The position numbers were made by a program, and so were the translations under genes. The notes beneath the pieces were generated by a model, which had not been told where the DNA came from, ran no database searches, and was given only the letters and a program-made list of their open reading frames with translations. Below, piece after piece: positions 7,979 through 15,707 of a DNA stretch of 64,000 nucleotides; positions within the stretch are counted from its first letter, which is position 1, and every line of letters begins with the position of its first letter. The stretch is from Streptomyces sp. NRRL B-24484 (GTDB taxonomy: Bacteria; Actinomycetota; Actinomycetes; Streptomycetales; Streptomycetaceae), in NCBI RefSeq assembly GCF_000717715.1, contig NZ_JOAI01000040.1, positions 16,868-80,867 of the forward strand, read 5' to 3'.

Positions 7979-9172
7979 TCAGTCTTCGGTCAGGGCTGTG
8001 ATGAGGGTCTGGGGCAGGCCGGGCAGGTCGACCGGCGGGAGGAGCAGGCCGTCGTCGGCGAGGTCGGCGAGTGTGCGGGCGGCGGCGAGCAGGGCGCCGG
8101 CGCCGGGACGGTCCCCGCGGGCCGCCGCGGTGAGCAGGGCGGGCAGGGTGTGCAGGGGGTGGGGGCGCAGGTTCGTGGCGTGCAGGAGTGGCAGGTCGCG
8201 GGGGTCGGCGTGCAGGAGCGTGGTGCCGTCCGGTGGTGTTTCGATCCGGCCGGTGAGGTCGACGACCAGGTCGGCCGCCCCGGAGAGGCAGGGGTGGGAG
8301 GTCGCGGGGTCGTGGAGGACGAGTTCGCCCACGCCGAGGGCGTGGAGCAGGCCGACGAGGTCCCAGCCGCGGTGGGCGCCCGACAGGACGACTGTCGCGT
8401 CGGCGGGCGCCGTGCCCCGGTGGCGCAGGGCGTTGAGCGCGGCGGCTATGGTGGCGACGGCATGGGCCAGGACCGTGTCCACCACGGCGGTAGGGCCGTC
8501 GGCGAGTGCGTCGCGGACCGCGGCGGTGTGCTCCGGCCGGGTGTGCGCGATGCAGAGTGCGGCGAAGCCGGGGGCGAGCGCTTTCGCAGCGGTGGCGAGC
8601 GCCTCGGGGGTGTCGGCGTCGAGCGGCATCGGGTGGATGTCCAGGCCGGTGGCCCGGCGCAGGTGGACGGCGGCGGACTCGAGTGCGGGCAGGACCAGGG
8701 GTGCGGGCATGGCGCCGAGGGTGAGGACCGCGGTGGCGTTGGAGACGAGGGCGATGCGGCGGCGGCGGCCGCTGAGGTCGTCCACGGCGTGCGGGTTCAG
8801 CATCAGGTGGGCGGTGACGCGGTGGTCGGCGTCGCGGTCCAGCAGGGCGAGGTCGCGGTCGTGGTCGGTCGGCACGCACAGCCGCTGGGTCGTCTTCCCG
8901 GTGGCCGCGGTCGCCAGTGCCGGGTCGGTGAGGTGGACGAGGTCGGCGCCGAGGCGGTCCTGCAGCAGGCTGCGGACCTGGTGGTGCGTCAGCGGTCCGT
9001 CGGTGTCGATGGTGACGGGCTGCAGTCCGGTGTCGGGGTCGACGGGGTGCGGGGTGATCCAGATCCGGCCGTGCGCCTTCGACATCGCCCGCATCAGGGT
9101 ACGGGCGGCGCGGGCCGGCACGTGGGCGCGCAGGCTGTAGGCCGGCCGCACCAGGCCCAGCCAGCCGTTCAC
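7979..9172 (-). CDS. Malic-enzyme-like protein lacking catalytic motifs (397 aa)
   Basis: The middle of this protein follows the bacterial malic enzyme/malate oxidoreductase fold: RIALVSNATAVLTLGAMP, LESAAVHLRRATGLDIHPMP, then TIAAALNALRHRG and ATVVLSGAHRGWDL. The key residues are gone, however. The usual LED motif reads IAH (CIAHTRPEH), the HDDQHGT motif reads DTVLAHA, and the dinucleotide GxGxxG reads SGAHRGW. It is probably a pseudoenzyme or a sensor of a related ligand. The GTG start at 9172 overlaps the stop of the upstream PPOX-like gene (GTGA), implying translational coupling. The first 100 residues match nothing I know. Confidence 0.6.
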   Translation of the reverse strand: MNGWLGLVRPAYSLRAHVPARAARTLMRAMSKAHGRIWITPHPVDPDTGLQPVTIDTDGPLTHHQVRSLLQDRLGADLVHLTDPALATAATGKTTQRLCVPTDHDRDLALLDRDADHRVTAHLMLNPHAVDDLSGRRRRIALVSNATAVLTLGAMPAPLVLPALESAAVHLRRATGLDIHPMPLDADTPEALATAAKALAPGFAALCIAHTRPEHTAAVRDALADGPTAVVDTVLAHAVATIAAALNALRHRGTAPADATVVLSGAHRGWDLVGLLHALGVGELVLHDPATSHPCLSGAADLVVDLTGRIETPPDGTTLLHADPRDLPLLHATNLRPHPLHTLPALLTAAARGDRPGAGALLAAARTLADLADDGLLLPPVDLPGLPQTLITALTED

Positions 9173-9696
9173 CGCGGCGTGCGGAAGTCGAGCCGGTGGC
9201 CGACGATCTGGTTGATCCGGATCCGGACGAGGCGCTCGCCCTCGCCCGTCCCCACCCCCGCGGATCCGCGGGGGCGGGCCCGCTCGGCTGCTGCGGCGAT
9301 CTCCCGGGCCGGGCCCGCCGCGGTGACGACCCACCCGGCCAGCCCGTCCTCGTCGACCGATTCGCTGCGGTAGGAGAGCCAGTTCGGCACGGCAGCATCG
9401 GCGGGGCGGCCCGGCAGCGGGCGCACCCGCAGCACGAGATGACCGTCCTCGATCACGTGGCCCGCCGCCCGGAGGGGCGGCAGGTCACCGCCGCTGTGCA
9501 CCAGCCTCCCATCGGCCACGGAGCCGAGCAGCTCCATGGCCCTCCGGACCGGCAGGTCGGACACCGCTGCAAGCGGCGGCCGGCCCGCTGCGTCCTCGCC
9601 GCCCGCCCCGCGCCCGGGCCGGTCGCCGACCGCGAACAGCGCGTGCCGCAGCTGGACCACCCGGTCCGCCGGGGCCTCGCCCGAGCCGTTCCTCAC
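9169..9696 (-). CDS. Pyridoxamine 5'-phosphate oxidase-like FMN-binding protein (175 aa)
   Basis: The sequence follows the split-barrel PPOX-like pattern found in many actinomycete stress proteins. RRAMELLGSVADGRLVHSGG is followed by LPPLRAAGHVIEDGHLVLRV, then LAGWVVTAAGPAREI and RLVRIRINQIVGHRL. A relative with better-kept motifs lies at 12630. The core starts about 45 residues in; the first 40 are variable, so the exact start is uncertain. It is coupled to the malic-enzyme-like gene downstream. The palindrome at 9779 lies about 80 bp upstream and may be its operator. Confidence 0.65.
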   Translation of the reverse strand: MRNGSGEAPADRVVQLRHALFAVGDRPGRGAGGEDAAGRPPLAAVSDLPVRRAMELLGSVADGRLVHSGGDLPPLRAAGHVIEDGHLVLRVRPLPGRPADAAVPNWLSYRSESVDEDGLAGWVVTAAGPAREIAAAAERARPRGSAGVGTGEGERLVRIRINQIVGHRLDFRTPR

Positions 9697-9767
9697 GCCA
9701 ACTCCTGTCCCCGGCCGGAAGGTCGAACAGTGCGTCTACGGGACCGGAAGGCCCGCCTAGAGATGAT

Positions 9768-9794
9768 GACCTTAGCAGTTGCGAATGTTCGCAA
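9768..9794. promoter_or_regulatory. Operator-like dyad TTGCGAATGTTCGCAA with conserved flank
   Basis: A perfect inverted repeat of seven-base arms around TG (9779-9794), preceded by GACCTTAGCAGTTGC (9768-9782). That 15-base flank and a similar dyad recur at 14257-14284. It lies about 75-100 bp upstream of the minus-strand gene starting at 9696. An ArsR-type or other dimeric regulator is the likely binder. Confidence 0.6.
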
Positions 9795-9842
9795 ATCAGT
9801 GCGCTGCAGCACCTTGGTCGGCCTGCAACTCCCCTGCGGGTG

Positions 9843-10520
9843 TCAGCCGAAGCTGACCGCGCCCGTGTCGAGCGCGTAGTGGCCGGCCACGACCTCCAGC
9901 GCACCCCGGGCCAGCAGCGGGCGCAGCAGCGGGTCGCTGCGCAGGGCGGCGGCGGTGCGCAGTGTCTGGGCGCGGGTGGTTGCCTCGACGAGGTGGTCGC
10001 GGTCCGGGTGCTGTTTCAGCGCGTCCCGGTAGGCGGGACGGAGGCTGTCGGCCACGTCCCGCAAGTGCCCCGGCAGGGGATCGTCGTCATGGAAGGCCCG
10101 GACGGCGGCGGTCACGGCTCCGCAGTGCTGGTGGCCGAGCACGACCACCAGGCGGGCCGCCAGTTCCGCGGGGCCGTATTCGAGGCTGCCGAGGACGAGC
10201 GGATCGCAGGTGTGGGCCGCGGTGCGGACCACCAGGAGGTCGCCGAGGCCCTGGTCGAAGACCAGCTCGGGGGCGACCCTCGAGTCGATGCAGGCGAAGA
10301 CCACCGCGAACGGGTCCTGCCCGCCGACGAGGGCGGCCCGGCGCGGGAGCGAGGCGTCCGGGTGGCGGGAGCGGCCCCGCACCCAGTTCTCGTTGCCCAC
10401 CCTCAGCCGCTCCAGTGCCGCCCGGGGTGTCGCGGCGAACGCCTGCGGCGCCGCAGCGTTCGCCGCCAACCCGAAAGCGGCCACCGCACCCACGCACAGC
10501 ACCGCGCGCCTGCTCGCCAT
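9843..10520 (-). CDS. Beta-class carbonic anhydrase, exported
   Basis: This 225-aa protein interconverts CO2 and bicarbonate. The zinc site of the beta class is complete: Cys-Asp-x-Arg in ACIDSRVAPELVF and His-x-x-Cys in LGHQHCGAVTAA. The N terminus (MASRRAVLCVGAVAAFGLAA, with an alanine-rich region ending AFAATP) looks like a cleavable signal peptide, so it should act outside the membrane, as some actinomycete family members do. ATG 10520 fits that signal peptide. It could supply bicarbonate to the SulP transporter at 583, but they are not in one operon. Confidence 0.9.
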   Translation of the reverse strand: MASRRAVLCVGAVAAFGLAANAAAPQAFAATPRAALERLRVGNENWVRGRSRHPDASLPRRAALVGGQDPFAVVFACIDSRVAPELVFDQGLGDLLVVRTAAHTCDPLVLGSLEYGPAELAARLVVVLGHQHCGAVTAAVRAFHDDDPLPGHLRDVADSLRPAYRDALKQHPDRDHLVEATTRAQTLRTAAALRSDPLLRPLLARGALEVVAGHYALDTGAVSFG

Positions 10521-10653
10521 CACGACCTCCAGCCTCAAAAGGATGGCTGCCCAACGAACGACAGCAGGCAAGGACACGGCGAGGGTGCAGGATCGGCCCT
10601 GCGGCCCGGCCTGCGGACCGTCCAGGTGTTCGGCGTGACCAGTTCGCGGCTGC

Positions 10654-10680
10654 ATCGTTTCCTGACCTGAGGGAAACGAT
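10654..10680. promoter_or_regulatory. Inverted repeat between carbonic anhydrase and ssgA-like gene
   Basis: Nine-base arms ATCGTTTCC and GGAAACGAT enclose nine bases, in the divergent region between the minus-strand carbonic anhydrase gene and the plus-strand gene at 10824. It may be an operator for either gene; the short following T/C stretch also allows a weak terminator. Confidence 0.4.
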
Positions 10681-10823
10681 TCTTCTCCGAATTTCTACAT
10701 TCGCCGAAGCTGCTGCAAAGATTGCCGGCGGCTTCGGGGCTGGAGCCGAGAGGATCAGCTGATTGTGACACCTGAAGCGGCCCAGAATATCGGGCTGTCG
10801 GAAGTCGCGATATCGGGGGAAAA

Positions 10824-11315
10824 GTGTTGCAGGATAATCACCCTGTGGTCCCGCCGCAGCGGGCGAGCACCGTGGGCTGCGCCTCGTTTGTGCTGCTCCA
10901 TGCGGTGGTCGGGCCCGATTTTGATGTGCCTATCCCTTCCTGTCTGCGATATCACATCAAAGACCCCTATGCCGTGCATCTGGATGCCTTCGTCGACATG
11001 ACAGAGCCGATCACCTGGTCCTTCGCGAGAGATCTCCTCATCCGGGGTGTGGACGAGCACGCCAGCCAGGGGGACGTGTCGATCTGGCCCGGCTCCGACG
11101 ACGGCGATCCCGGCAGCGTTTTCATCTTTCTCAACACCGAGAATGCTGCAGCACTCCTGCGCGCGGAGCACGCCGAGGTCCGGGCGTTCCTGGACTGGAC
11201 CGCGTGCGTGGCCCTTCCGGGCACCGAGGCCGAGCACTACGACCTAGAGAAGTTCGTCCGGAACCTGCCGCCGCAGCCTCCCTCGGCCCCTGGCACCGCC
11301 GCCGACGACCTGTAG
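10824..11315 (+). CDS. SsgA-like sporulation/cell-division regulator (SALP)
   Basis: This 163-aa protein matches the SsgA/SsgB family, which is confined to morphologically complex actinomycetes and controls Z-ring placement and septation. Diagnostic elements are CLRYHIKDPYAVHLDAFV, the ARDLLIRGVDEHASQGDVSI segment with WPGS, and the C-terminal LDWTACVALPGTEAEHYDLE. Start at GTG 10824, seven bases after GGGGGA. It stands alone, with a terminator-free gap before mscL. Which SALP it is cannot be told; the extra C-terminal proline/alanine tail is not typical of SsgB. Confidence 0.85.
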   Translation: MLQDNHPVVPPQRASTVGCASFVLLHAVVGPDFDVPIPSCLRYHIKDPYAVHLDAFVDMTEPITWSFARDLLIRGVDEHASQGDVSIWPGSDDGDPGSVFIFLNTENAAALLRAEHAEVRAFLDWTACVALPGTEAEHYDLEKFVRNLPPQPPSAPGTAADDL

Positions 11316-11440
11316 CGGCAGGTGCGAGGGCAGCCCATCACGCCGGCGGGAGCCGGCAACGGTAGAAGCCGCCCGGACATCCGACCGGACGGACAGTCCG
11401 AACTCCCTGGAGAGTTCGGAAGAACAGGAAGGAAAAGCCC

Positions 11441-11884
11441 GTGTTCAAGGGGTTCCGCAGCTTTCTGCTGCGTGGCAATGTCGTGGATCTGGCGGTCGGC
11501 ATCGTCATCGGCGCGGCGTTCACTGCGGTGGTCACCGGATTCGTGACCGCGTTCTTGACTCCGCTGGTGGGCGTGGCCTCGGGAGCCATCGGCGACTTCA
11601 GTAAGGAATCGTTCTCGATCGGCGGCACGGTCTTCCCCTACGGGGCGTTCCTGAACGCGGCGATCAGCTTCGTGATGATCGCCGCGGTCATCTACTTCGC
11701 GGTGGTGCTTCCGGTGACCCGGCTGCAGGCGCGGTTCGAGCCCGTGAAGGACAAGCCGGTCGCCAAGAAGGCGTGCCCGGACTGCCTGAGCACGGTACCG
11801 GCGGCGGCAGTCCGCTGCGCGCACTGCACCACCGAACTCGCCGGGCGCCCCGGCTTCCCGGCGATCCAGCGGTCGGCGCTCTGA
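11441..11884 (+). CDS. mscL: Large-conductance mechanosensitive channel MscL with C-terminal zinc ribbon
   Basis: This 147-aa homopentameric channel opens under membrane tension to release osmolytes. The N-terminal helix and TM1 are canonical (FRSFLLRGNVVDLAVGIVIG), and TM2 is NAAISFVMIAAVIYFAVVLP. The usual C-terminal cytoplasmic helix is replaced by a CPDC/CAHC zinc ribbon (KKACPDCLSTVPAAAVRCAH), a variant seen in actinobacterial MscL. GGAAGGAA precedes the GTG start. A strong hairpin follows at 11907. Confidence 0.92.
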   Translation: MFKGFRSFLLRGNVVDLAVGIVIGAAFTAVVTGFVTAFLTPLVGVASGAIGDFSKESFSIGGTVFPYGAFLNAAISFVMIAAVIYFAVVLPVTRLQARFEPVKDKPVAKKACPDCLSTVPAAAVRCAHCTTELAGRPGFPAIQRSAL

Positions 11885-11906
11885 CTGCAGCCGCCCCACA
11901 CCGGAC

Positions 11907-11949
11907 GCCGGGCGAGGCGGCCCGCCACCCGGCGGCCGCCTCGCCCGGC
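11907..11949. terminator. Hairpin terminator between mscL and convergent arsR
   Basis: Perfect 16-bp GC-rich stem (11907-11922 with 11934-11949) and an 11-base loop. It lies 22 bp after the mscL stop and 80 bp beyond the stop of the minus-strand arsR at 12030. It probably terminates both transcripts. Confidence 0.8.
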
Positions 11950-12029
11950 TCTCAATTCGTGCAGGGGCGGGAGGTGTTCCGCCGGGCGGGGGCACTCCCA
12001 CGTCTGGCCCCCGCCGGGTCCGGCCGGTG

Positions 12030-12419
12030 TCAGGCAGGAGGGCGGGGCGGTGGCACCTGCGGCACGGCCCGGCGCACGCCGGTGGCTTCGGCGAGGACAG
12101 GGTCGGCGAGGGCGAGCAGTTCGGCGATCAGTGGGTCGGTCAGGGAGCAGTGGGCGGCGGTGCCGCTGCGGCGGGTGGCGATCAGGCCGGTGCGCCGGAG
12201 TACGGCCAGTTGCTGGGACAGGTAGGGGCGTTTGACCCCGAGCGCTCGTGTCAGGTCGGCCACCGGGCGCTCGCCGCCGCCGAGGAGTTCCAGCAGGCGG
12301 ATCCGTGCGGGGTGGGCCAGCGCCCGGAACAGGCCGGCCTCCGCCCGGTGCACCGGTGTGCCCGCGTCTTCGACGCGCCTGTGCGGTGTGGGTGCCTCGT
12401 TCGTCTGCAGCCGTCGCAT
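12030..12419 (-). CDS. ArsR-family winged-helix repressor, divergent (129 aa)
   Basis: The ArsR fold is clear (AEAGLFRALAHPARIRLLEL, KRPYLSQQLAVLRRTGLIAT, PLIAELLALADPVLAEATG), but it differs from the other four ArsR genes here. It has PV-HRAEAGLF in place of PLYQ-KAEFF, and a proline-rich tail. There is no metal-binding cysteine box. ATG 12419 begins the protein; the N-terminal 25 residues are polar and variable. It converges on mscL. Its target cannot be told from the sequence. Confidence 0.8.
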   Translation of the reverse strand: MRRLQTNEAPTPHRRVEDAGTPVHRAEAGLFRALAHPARIRLLELLGGGERPVADLTRALGVKRPYLSQQLAVLRRTGLIATRRSGTAAHCSLTDPLIAELLALADPVLAEATGVRRAVPQVPPPRPPA

Positions 12420-12629
12420 CGCCGACCCGCCCGTCTCTGTACGGAAGCGTTCGCAAGGCCCCACCCGCTGAACGTCTCAGACAGGCAGGGTGGTCCGGAA
12501 GCGTGCCGAGAGTAGCAACCCCGGCTGACTGCCCAGTGGCGGTTTCCGCGGGACTGTCGCCCGTTCGAGTGGGGGTCGACGGTGTGGTGACGGCGGTTGC
12601 TGCTGCCGTATCCCGGGCGGTGCGGGTCG

Positions 12630-13109
12630 TCAGCTGCCAGGGGCGGGAGGTTGTTCAGTGAGGCGGAACCCCGTGACGAGCTCGGCCTTGATGCGGACAG
12701 TGCGGGTCATCGGCGTGTCCACCCACGGGTGCAGCAGCTGCTCGTAGCGACGCAGGTCGTCGGGGTCGGTGACGGGTCGGGCGTAGCCGGTGACGACGAC
12801 GCTCCATCCGAGATGGGTGTCCGGGTCGATGGCGTCGGCCTCGTATGCGACGACGGTGCCGCCGGTGCCTGCGATGGCGGTCGTCAGGGCGGCACTGTCG
12901 TGGGTGCGGATGATGACCGCGTCGTCGGCGACGATGTGGTTGACCGGCCGGATGGCGGGCAGGGCGTCCTTGGTGAAGACGATCCTGCCCAGCGGGACGC
13001 TCGCCAGCAGCTTCAGGCATTCGCTCCGCCCCAGCGGCGCCATGCGCCGGGCGCCGGCGCGGCTGTGCCGGTAGTCGGTGAGGTGGTGGTGCACGGCTTC
13101 GTCGTTCAT
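12630..13109 (-). CDS. Pyridoxamine 5'-phosphate oxidase family protein (159 aa)
   Basis: This is a typical short actinomycete PPOX-like flavin/F420-binding protein: LASVPLGRIVFTKDALPAIR, PVNHIVADDAVIIRTH, GWSVVVTGYARPVTDPDDLR and the C-terminal TVRIKAELVTGFRL. Members bind FMN or F420 and are often induced under hypoxia or dormancy; the substrate is unknown. ATG 13109 starts the protein. A more diverged relative lies at 9169. It is 212 bp from the gene upstream on the same strand and may have its own promoter. Confidence 0.85.
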   Translation of the reverse strand: MNDEAVHHHLTDYRHSRAGARRMAPLGRSECLKLLASVPLGRIVFTKDALPAIRPVNHIVADDAVIIRTHDSAALTTAIAGTGGTVVAYEADAIDPDTHLGWSVVVTGYARPVTDPDDLRRYEQLLHPWVDTPMTRTVRIKAELVTGFRLTEQPPAPGS

Positions 13110-13321
13110 GAGGTCATCGCGATCACTCCATGCGGCCCGGCTGAAGCGTCCGTTCCCGGCCGCATACAGCGGCCGGCAGCCGGTCGGCTCTGCACAGTGC
13201 CGCACCCGCGGACCGCATGCCGGGTCTCTTCCCGCGTCTGTAGATCACGGTCCCTGCGTTGCCGACCCGCGGGAAGGGCCGATTGGCCCCACCCGGACGG
13301 GCCTGGTGAGGAGTCGGCGCG

Positions 13322-13906
13322 TCAAGCCTCGGTCGGTGCGGCCGACCTGGCGGCCTGCTCGATCTTCGCGCAGTGGGCTGCACGGGCTTGTTCGTCGATC
13401 TGCTTCTCATGTTCGGGGCGCATCCCTGTCCGGCCGTCGAGGCCCTCGCGCAAGATATCGGCGTGCCCGGCATGTCGGTTGGTCTCGCCGAGGACATGGA
13501 CCATCACGGCGAACAGGTTCGTGTTGGGATGAGGATCCGGCCACCACGGCACGTGCCCGGGGGCGTCGAGAGCAAGCTCGCCGATCGTCGCGTCGGAGTG
13601 TTCCCACGTGCGCCGGTAGAAGCCGATGATCTGTTCGCGGGTCTCGTCCTCGGTCGCCCACAGGTCGCTGCCGTTGTAGTCCTGCCACCGGGGCAGCGGT
13701 TCCGGGGAAGGGCGGTCGAAGACCTCGCCGAAGTACCTGGCCTCGACGGTGGCCACGTGTTTGACCAGGCCGAGGAGGTTGGTCCCGGTCGCTGTCAAAG
13801 GCTGGCGGGCGTCGTACTCGGACAAGCCGTCGAGTTTCCAGAGCAGCGCCTTGCGGTCCCGCCGCAGTCTCCCGTGCAGGTTGTCTTTCGCGAATGCATC
13901 GATCAT
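13322..13906 (-). CDS. DinB-family (DUF664) protein (194 aa)
   Basis: The protein follows the four-helix DinB/DUF664 family common in Streptomyces. KALLWKLDGLSEYDARQPL is followed by the metal-site helices TNLLGLVKHVATVEARYFGE (His) and MVHVLGETNRHAGHADIL (His-x3-His type). Members are thiol-dependent or metal-binding transferases of mostly unknown substrate. I chose ATG 13906; a second ATG six codons upstream is possible. It stands alone on the minus strand. Confidence 0.85.
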   Translation of the reverse strand: MIDAFAKDNLHGRLRRDRKALLWKLDGLSEYDARQPLTATGTNLLGLVKHVATVEARYFGEVFDRPSPEPLPRWQDYNGSDLWATEDETREQIIGFYRRTWEHSDATIGELALDAPGHVPWWPDPHPNTNLFAVMVHVLGETNRHAGHADILREGLDGRTGMRPEHEKQIDEQARAAHCAKIEQAARSAAPTEA

Positions 13907-14256
13907 GCGGCACGAGCCTGCCATGGACTGATCATGGTCTCAAGATCCCGTACGTGGTCCGCAACGAACAGAGCCGAGGCCTGGCCATGGCCGCCGCCCT
14001 GACCTGCCGCAAGAGGCTCGCGAAACGTGTTCGCCGGCCTGGTGCGCAGGGGGGCGCGGTGGTCGGTCAGCCACGGGGCCGCAGGTGCCCGGACGACCGG
14101 GGATCTGTCGCAGCCTAGGCATGGGCCGCCTCCGTCGTCCATGGGTGACCTCGCGGGGGCCTGGTTTCCGGGCAGGTCACGGCATCGCCGCCCCGGCGTC
14201 GGTGAAACCCGGGGCGGCGAGCCGGTGGCGGCCGCTTCCGGTGGCCGTCACATGAC

Positions 14257-14284
14257 GACCTTAGCAGTTGCTAATGTTGGCAAC
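14257..14284. promoter_or_regulatory. Operator-like dyad GTTGCTAATGTTGGCAAC with conserved flank
   Basis: An 18-bp imperfect dyad (14267-14284) is preceded by the same GACCTTAGCAGTTGC stretch (14257-14271) as the site at 9768. It lies about 210 bp upstream of the STAS gene at 14494. A third related dyad is at 46389. I see no gene in 13907-14493; this site and the upstream part of the STAS gene are its only content. Confidence 0.55.
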
Positions 14285-14493
14285 TGCGTGCGAGGACAGG
14301 AGGCGGGAATGCGTATCTCACCGGACCGTCACCGGGTGCTGCTTGCTCCGAATCCGGTGCCGGGTGTGTGCGGTTCGGCGCCGGCCGAGCGGTGCCTGCG
14401 GTCCGGGCGTTGCCTTCTCCTGCCCGGCCCTGCTGGTCGCGCAGGGTTCGCACGCGCTCACCGCCGCCCCGGGTGCGGTCCTCAGGGGCGGCG

Positions 14494-14838
14494 GTGAGCA
14501 TGCAGTGGGAACTGGAGACAGTCGACGGCGTCGGCGTCCTGCGGCTGTCCGGCTTCCTGGGAGCGCGCGCCACCCACCGTTTCCGGGGCGCGTTCGACTG
14601 GGCGATGGCCCGCTGCCCGGGCCCGATCGTCGTCGACCTGTCGGACCTGAGGGGCTGGAGCACAGAGGGCGAGGCCGCGATCGTGGACGCCGCCGGCCTG
14701 CTGGGCGAGCGCGGCCCGCTCGCGGTCTGCGGCGTCGGCCGGCGCAAGGCGGACCTGCTCAGGAGCGGATCGGCCCTGTCGGTGCTCCGACTGTGCGCCG
14801 ACCTCGACGTGGCCCTGGTGGTCCTCGGTGTGCACTGA
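14494..14838 (+). CDS. STAS-domain protein (anti-sigma antagonist-like)
   Basis: This is a single-domain STAS protein of 112-114 residues. LETVDGVGVLRLSGFLGARA is followed by PIVVDLSDLRGWSTEGEAAI and the helix AAGLLGERGPLAVCGVG. The serine of the canonical phosphorylation motif is in the W-S-T-E-G stretch. GTG 14494 is five bases after AGGGG; ATG 14500 is a close alternative. Such proteins bind HATPase anti-sigma factors, and one lies at 16363. It lies 90 bp upstream of the arsR at 14929. Confidence 0.75.
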   Translation: MSMQWELETVDGVGVLRLSGFLGARATHRFRGAFDWAMARCPGPIVVDLSDLRGWSTEGEAAIVDAAGLLGERGPLAVCGVGRRKADLLRSGSALSVLRLCADLDVALVVLGVH

Positions 14839-14863
14839 CCTCTCCCGGCCCCAGTGTGCGCGG

Positions 14864-14875
14864 TTGCTAGAGTCG
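14864..14875 (+). promoter_or_regulatory. Promoter/operator element shared with the 3155 arsR
   Basis: TTGCTAGAGTCG, identical to the element in front of the paralogous arsR at 3155-3523. TAGAGT is a plausible -10, and the surrounding GTTGCTAGAGTCGGCA partly matches the dyad at 14267. It probably drives and autoregulates the arsR at 14929. Confidence 0.5.
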
Positions 14876-14928
14876 GCACTCGATGATGCCCCACCCCGGC
14901 GGCCCGGAAGGTTCGAGACGGTGACGAC

Positions 14929-15285
14929 GTGAAGGCCGATACCCCGCCGTCCGTGACCACGGTTCCGCTGTACCAGGTGAAGGCGGAGTTCTTCAAAACA
15001 CTCGCCCACCCGGTCCGCATCCGCGTCCTCGAGCTCCTCAGCGAACGCGACCACGCCGTCTCCGAGATCCTCCCCGAGGTCGGCGTCGAAGCGGCCCACC
15101 TGTCCCAGCAGCTTGCCGTCCTGCGCCGCGGCAACCTGGTGGCCGCCCGCCGCGAAGGCGCCACCGTCCTCTACAGCCTGACCAGCCCCGAGGTCGCCGA
15201 CCTCCTGCGCGTCGCCCGCTCCATCCTCGGCGGCGTCATCACGGGCCGGACCGAACTCCTCGAGGGCCTGCTCGCCCGCGACTGA
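14929..15285 (+). CDS. ArsR-family winged-helix repressor (118 aa)
   Basis: This ArsR-type repressor has VPLYQVKAEFFKTLAHPVRI, AAHLSQQLAVLRRGNLV and LLRVARSILGGVITGRTEL, closest to the protein at 3155 in this window. It carries no metal-binding cysteines. It starts at GTG 14929, with the stop at 15285. Despite its position next to the second small gene-arsR-sulP copy, it is separated by 220 bp including that copy's operator, so it is probably a separate unit. Confidence 0.88.
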   Translation: MKADTPPSVTTVPLYQVKAEFFKTLAHPVRIRVLELLSERDHAVSEILPEVGVEAAHLSQQLAVLRRGNLVAARREGATVLYSLTSPEVADLLRVARSILGGVITGRTELLEGLLARD

Positions 15286-15426
15286 CGCCGCGCAGCCCCT
15301 GCTCCGAACCTCACGGGACGCACACGCGAACCATCGCCGCCCAGGCGGTAGTGACCCCCCTAGGCGGATGCCTGCCAGCCCGTAGATCACGACTACTTGA
15401 ATCCAGCACATGCAAAACACGTGATT

Positions 15427-15440
15427 TGAAAAATTCTTCA
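15427..15440. promoter_or_regulatory. Operator copy TGAAAAATTCTTCA
   Basis: This site matches the palindrome at 2898 at 13 of 14 positions when the two are read in operon orientation, and the flanking bases are also alike. It lies 66 bp upstream of the duplicate operon's first gene. The AT-rich context (15400-15450) resembles a promoter region. Confidence 0.6.
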
Positions 15441-15505
15441 TATTCATACATCCTGTACTGCTGTTGGATCGGCGCGGGGTGCGTGCGGCACCCGGGAGGG
15501 TGCGA

Positions 15506-15703
15506 ATGGTGACCGAGGTCTTCGACGAGGAGCTGCGTCTGCAGCTCGCCCAGGCCCGCGAGGCGCTCGAGCAGGCGAGCGCCGAGGGGGACGACGACGG
15601 CGCCCAGGCGTATGCGGGACGGGTCACCGCGCTGCTGCGGATCGCAGATCGGCACGGCATCGCCCTGCCGCGCACCGCGGGCGACGACCAGGGAGAAGGC
15701 TGA
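15506..15703 (+). CDS. Small helical protein heading the second arsR-sulP unit (65 aa)
   Basis: It is a homologue of the 63-aa protein at 2630: ELRLQLAQAREALEQASAEG and QAYAGRVTALLRIADRHGI align along the whole length. ATG 15506 has GGGAGGG five bases upstream; an upstream in-frame start at 15464 lacks one. Four bases separate its stop from the start of the next arsR. Function unknown. It is strongly charged and likely coiled-coil. Confidence 0.75.
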   Translation: MVTEVFDEELRLQLAQAREALEQASAEGDDDGAQAYAGRVTALLRIADRHGIALPRTAGDDQGEG

Positions 15704-15707
15704 CCCA

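Noticed and set aside
6888..9398. 836-codon minus-strand frame
   Set aside because: Arg/Pro-rich off-frame reading of the cyclase and malic-enzyme-like genes, with no domains.
13903..14142. 79-codon minus-strand ORF upstream of the DinB gene
   Set aside because: No ribosome site and Arg/Pro/Ala-rich composition typical of chance frames.
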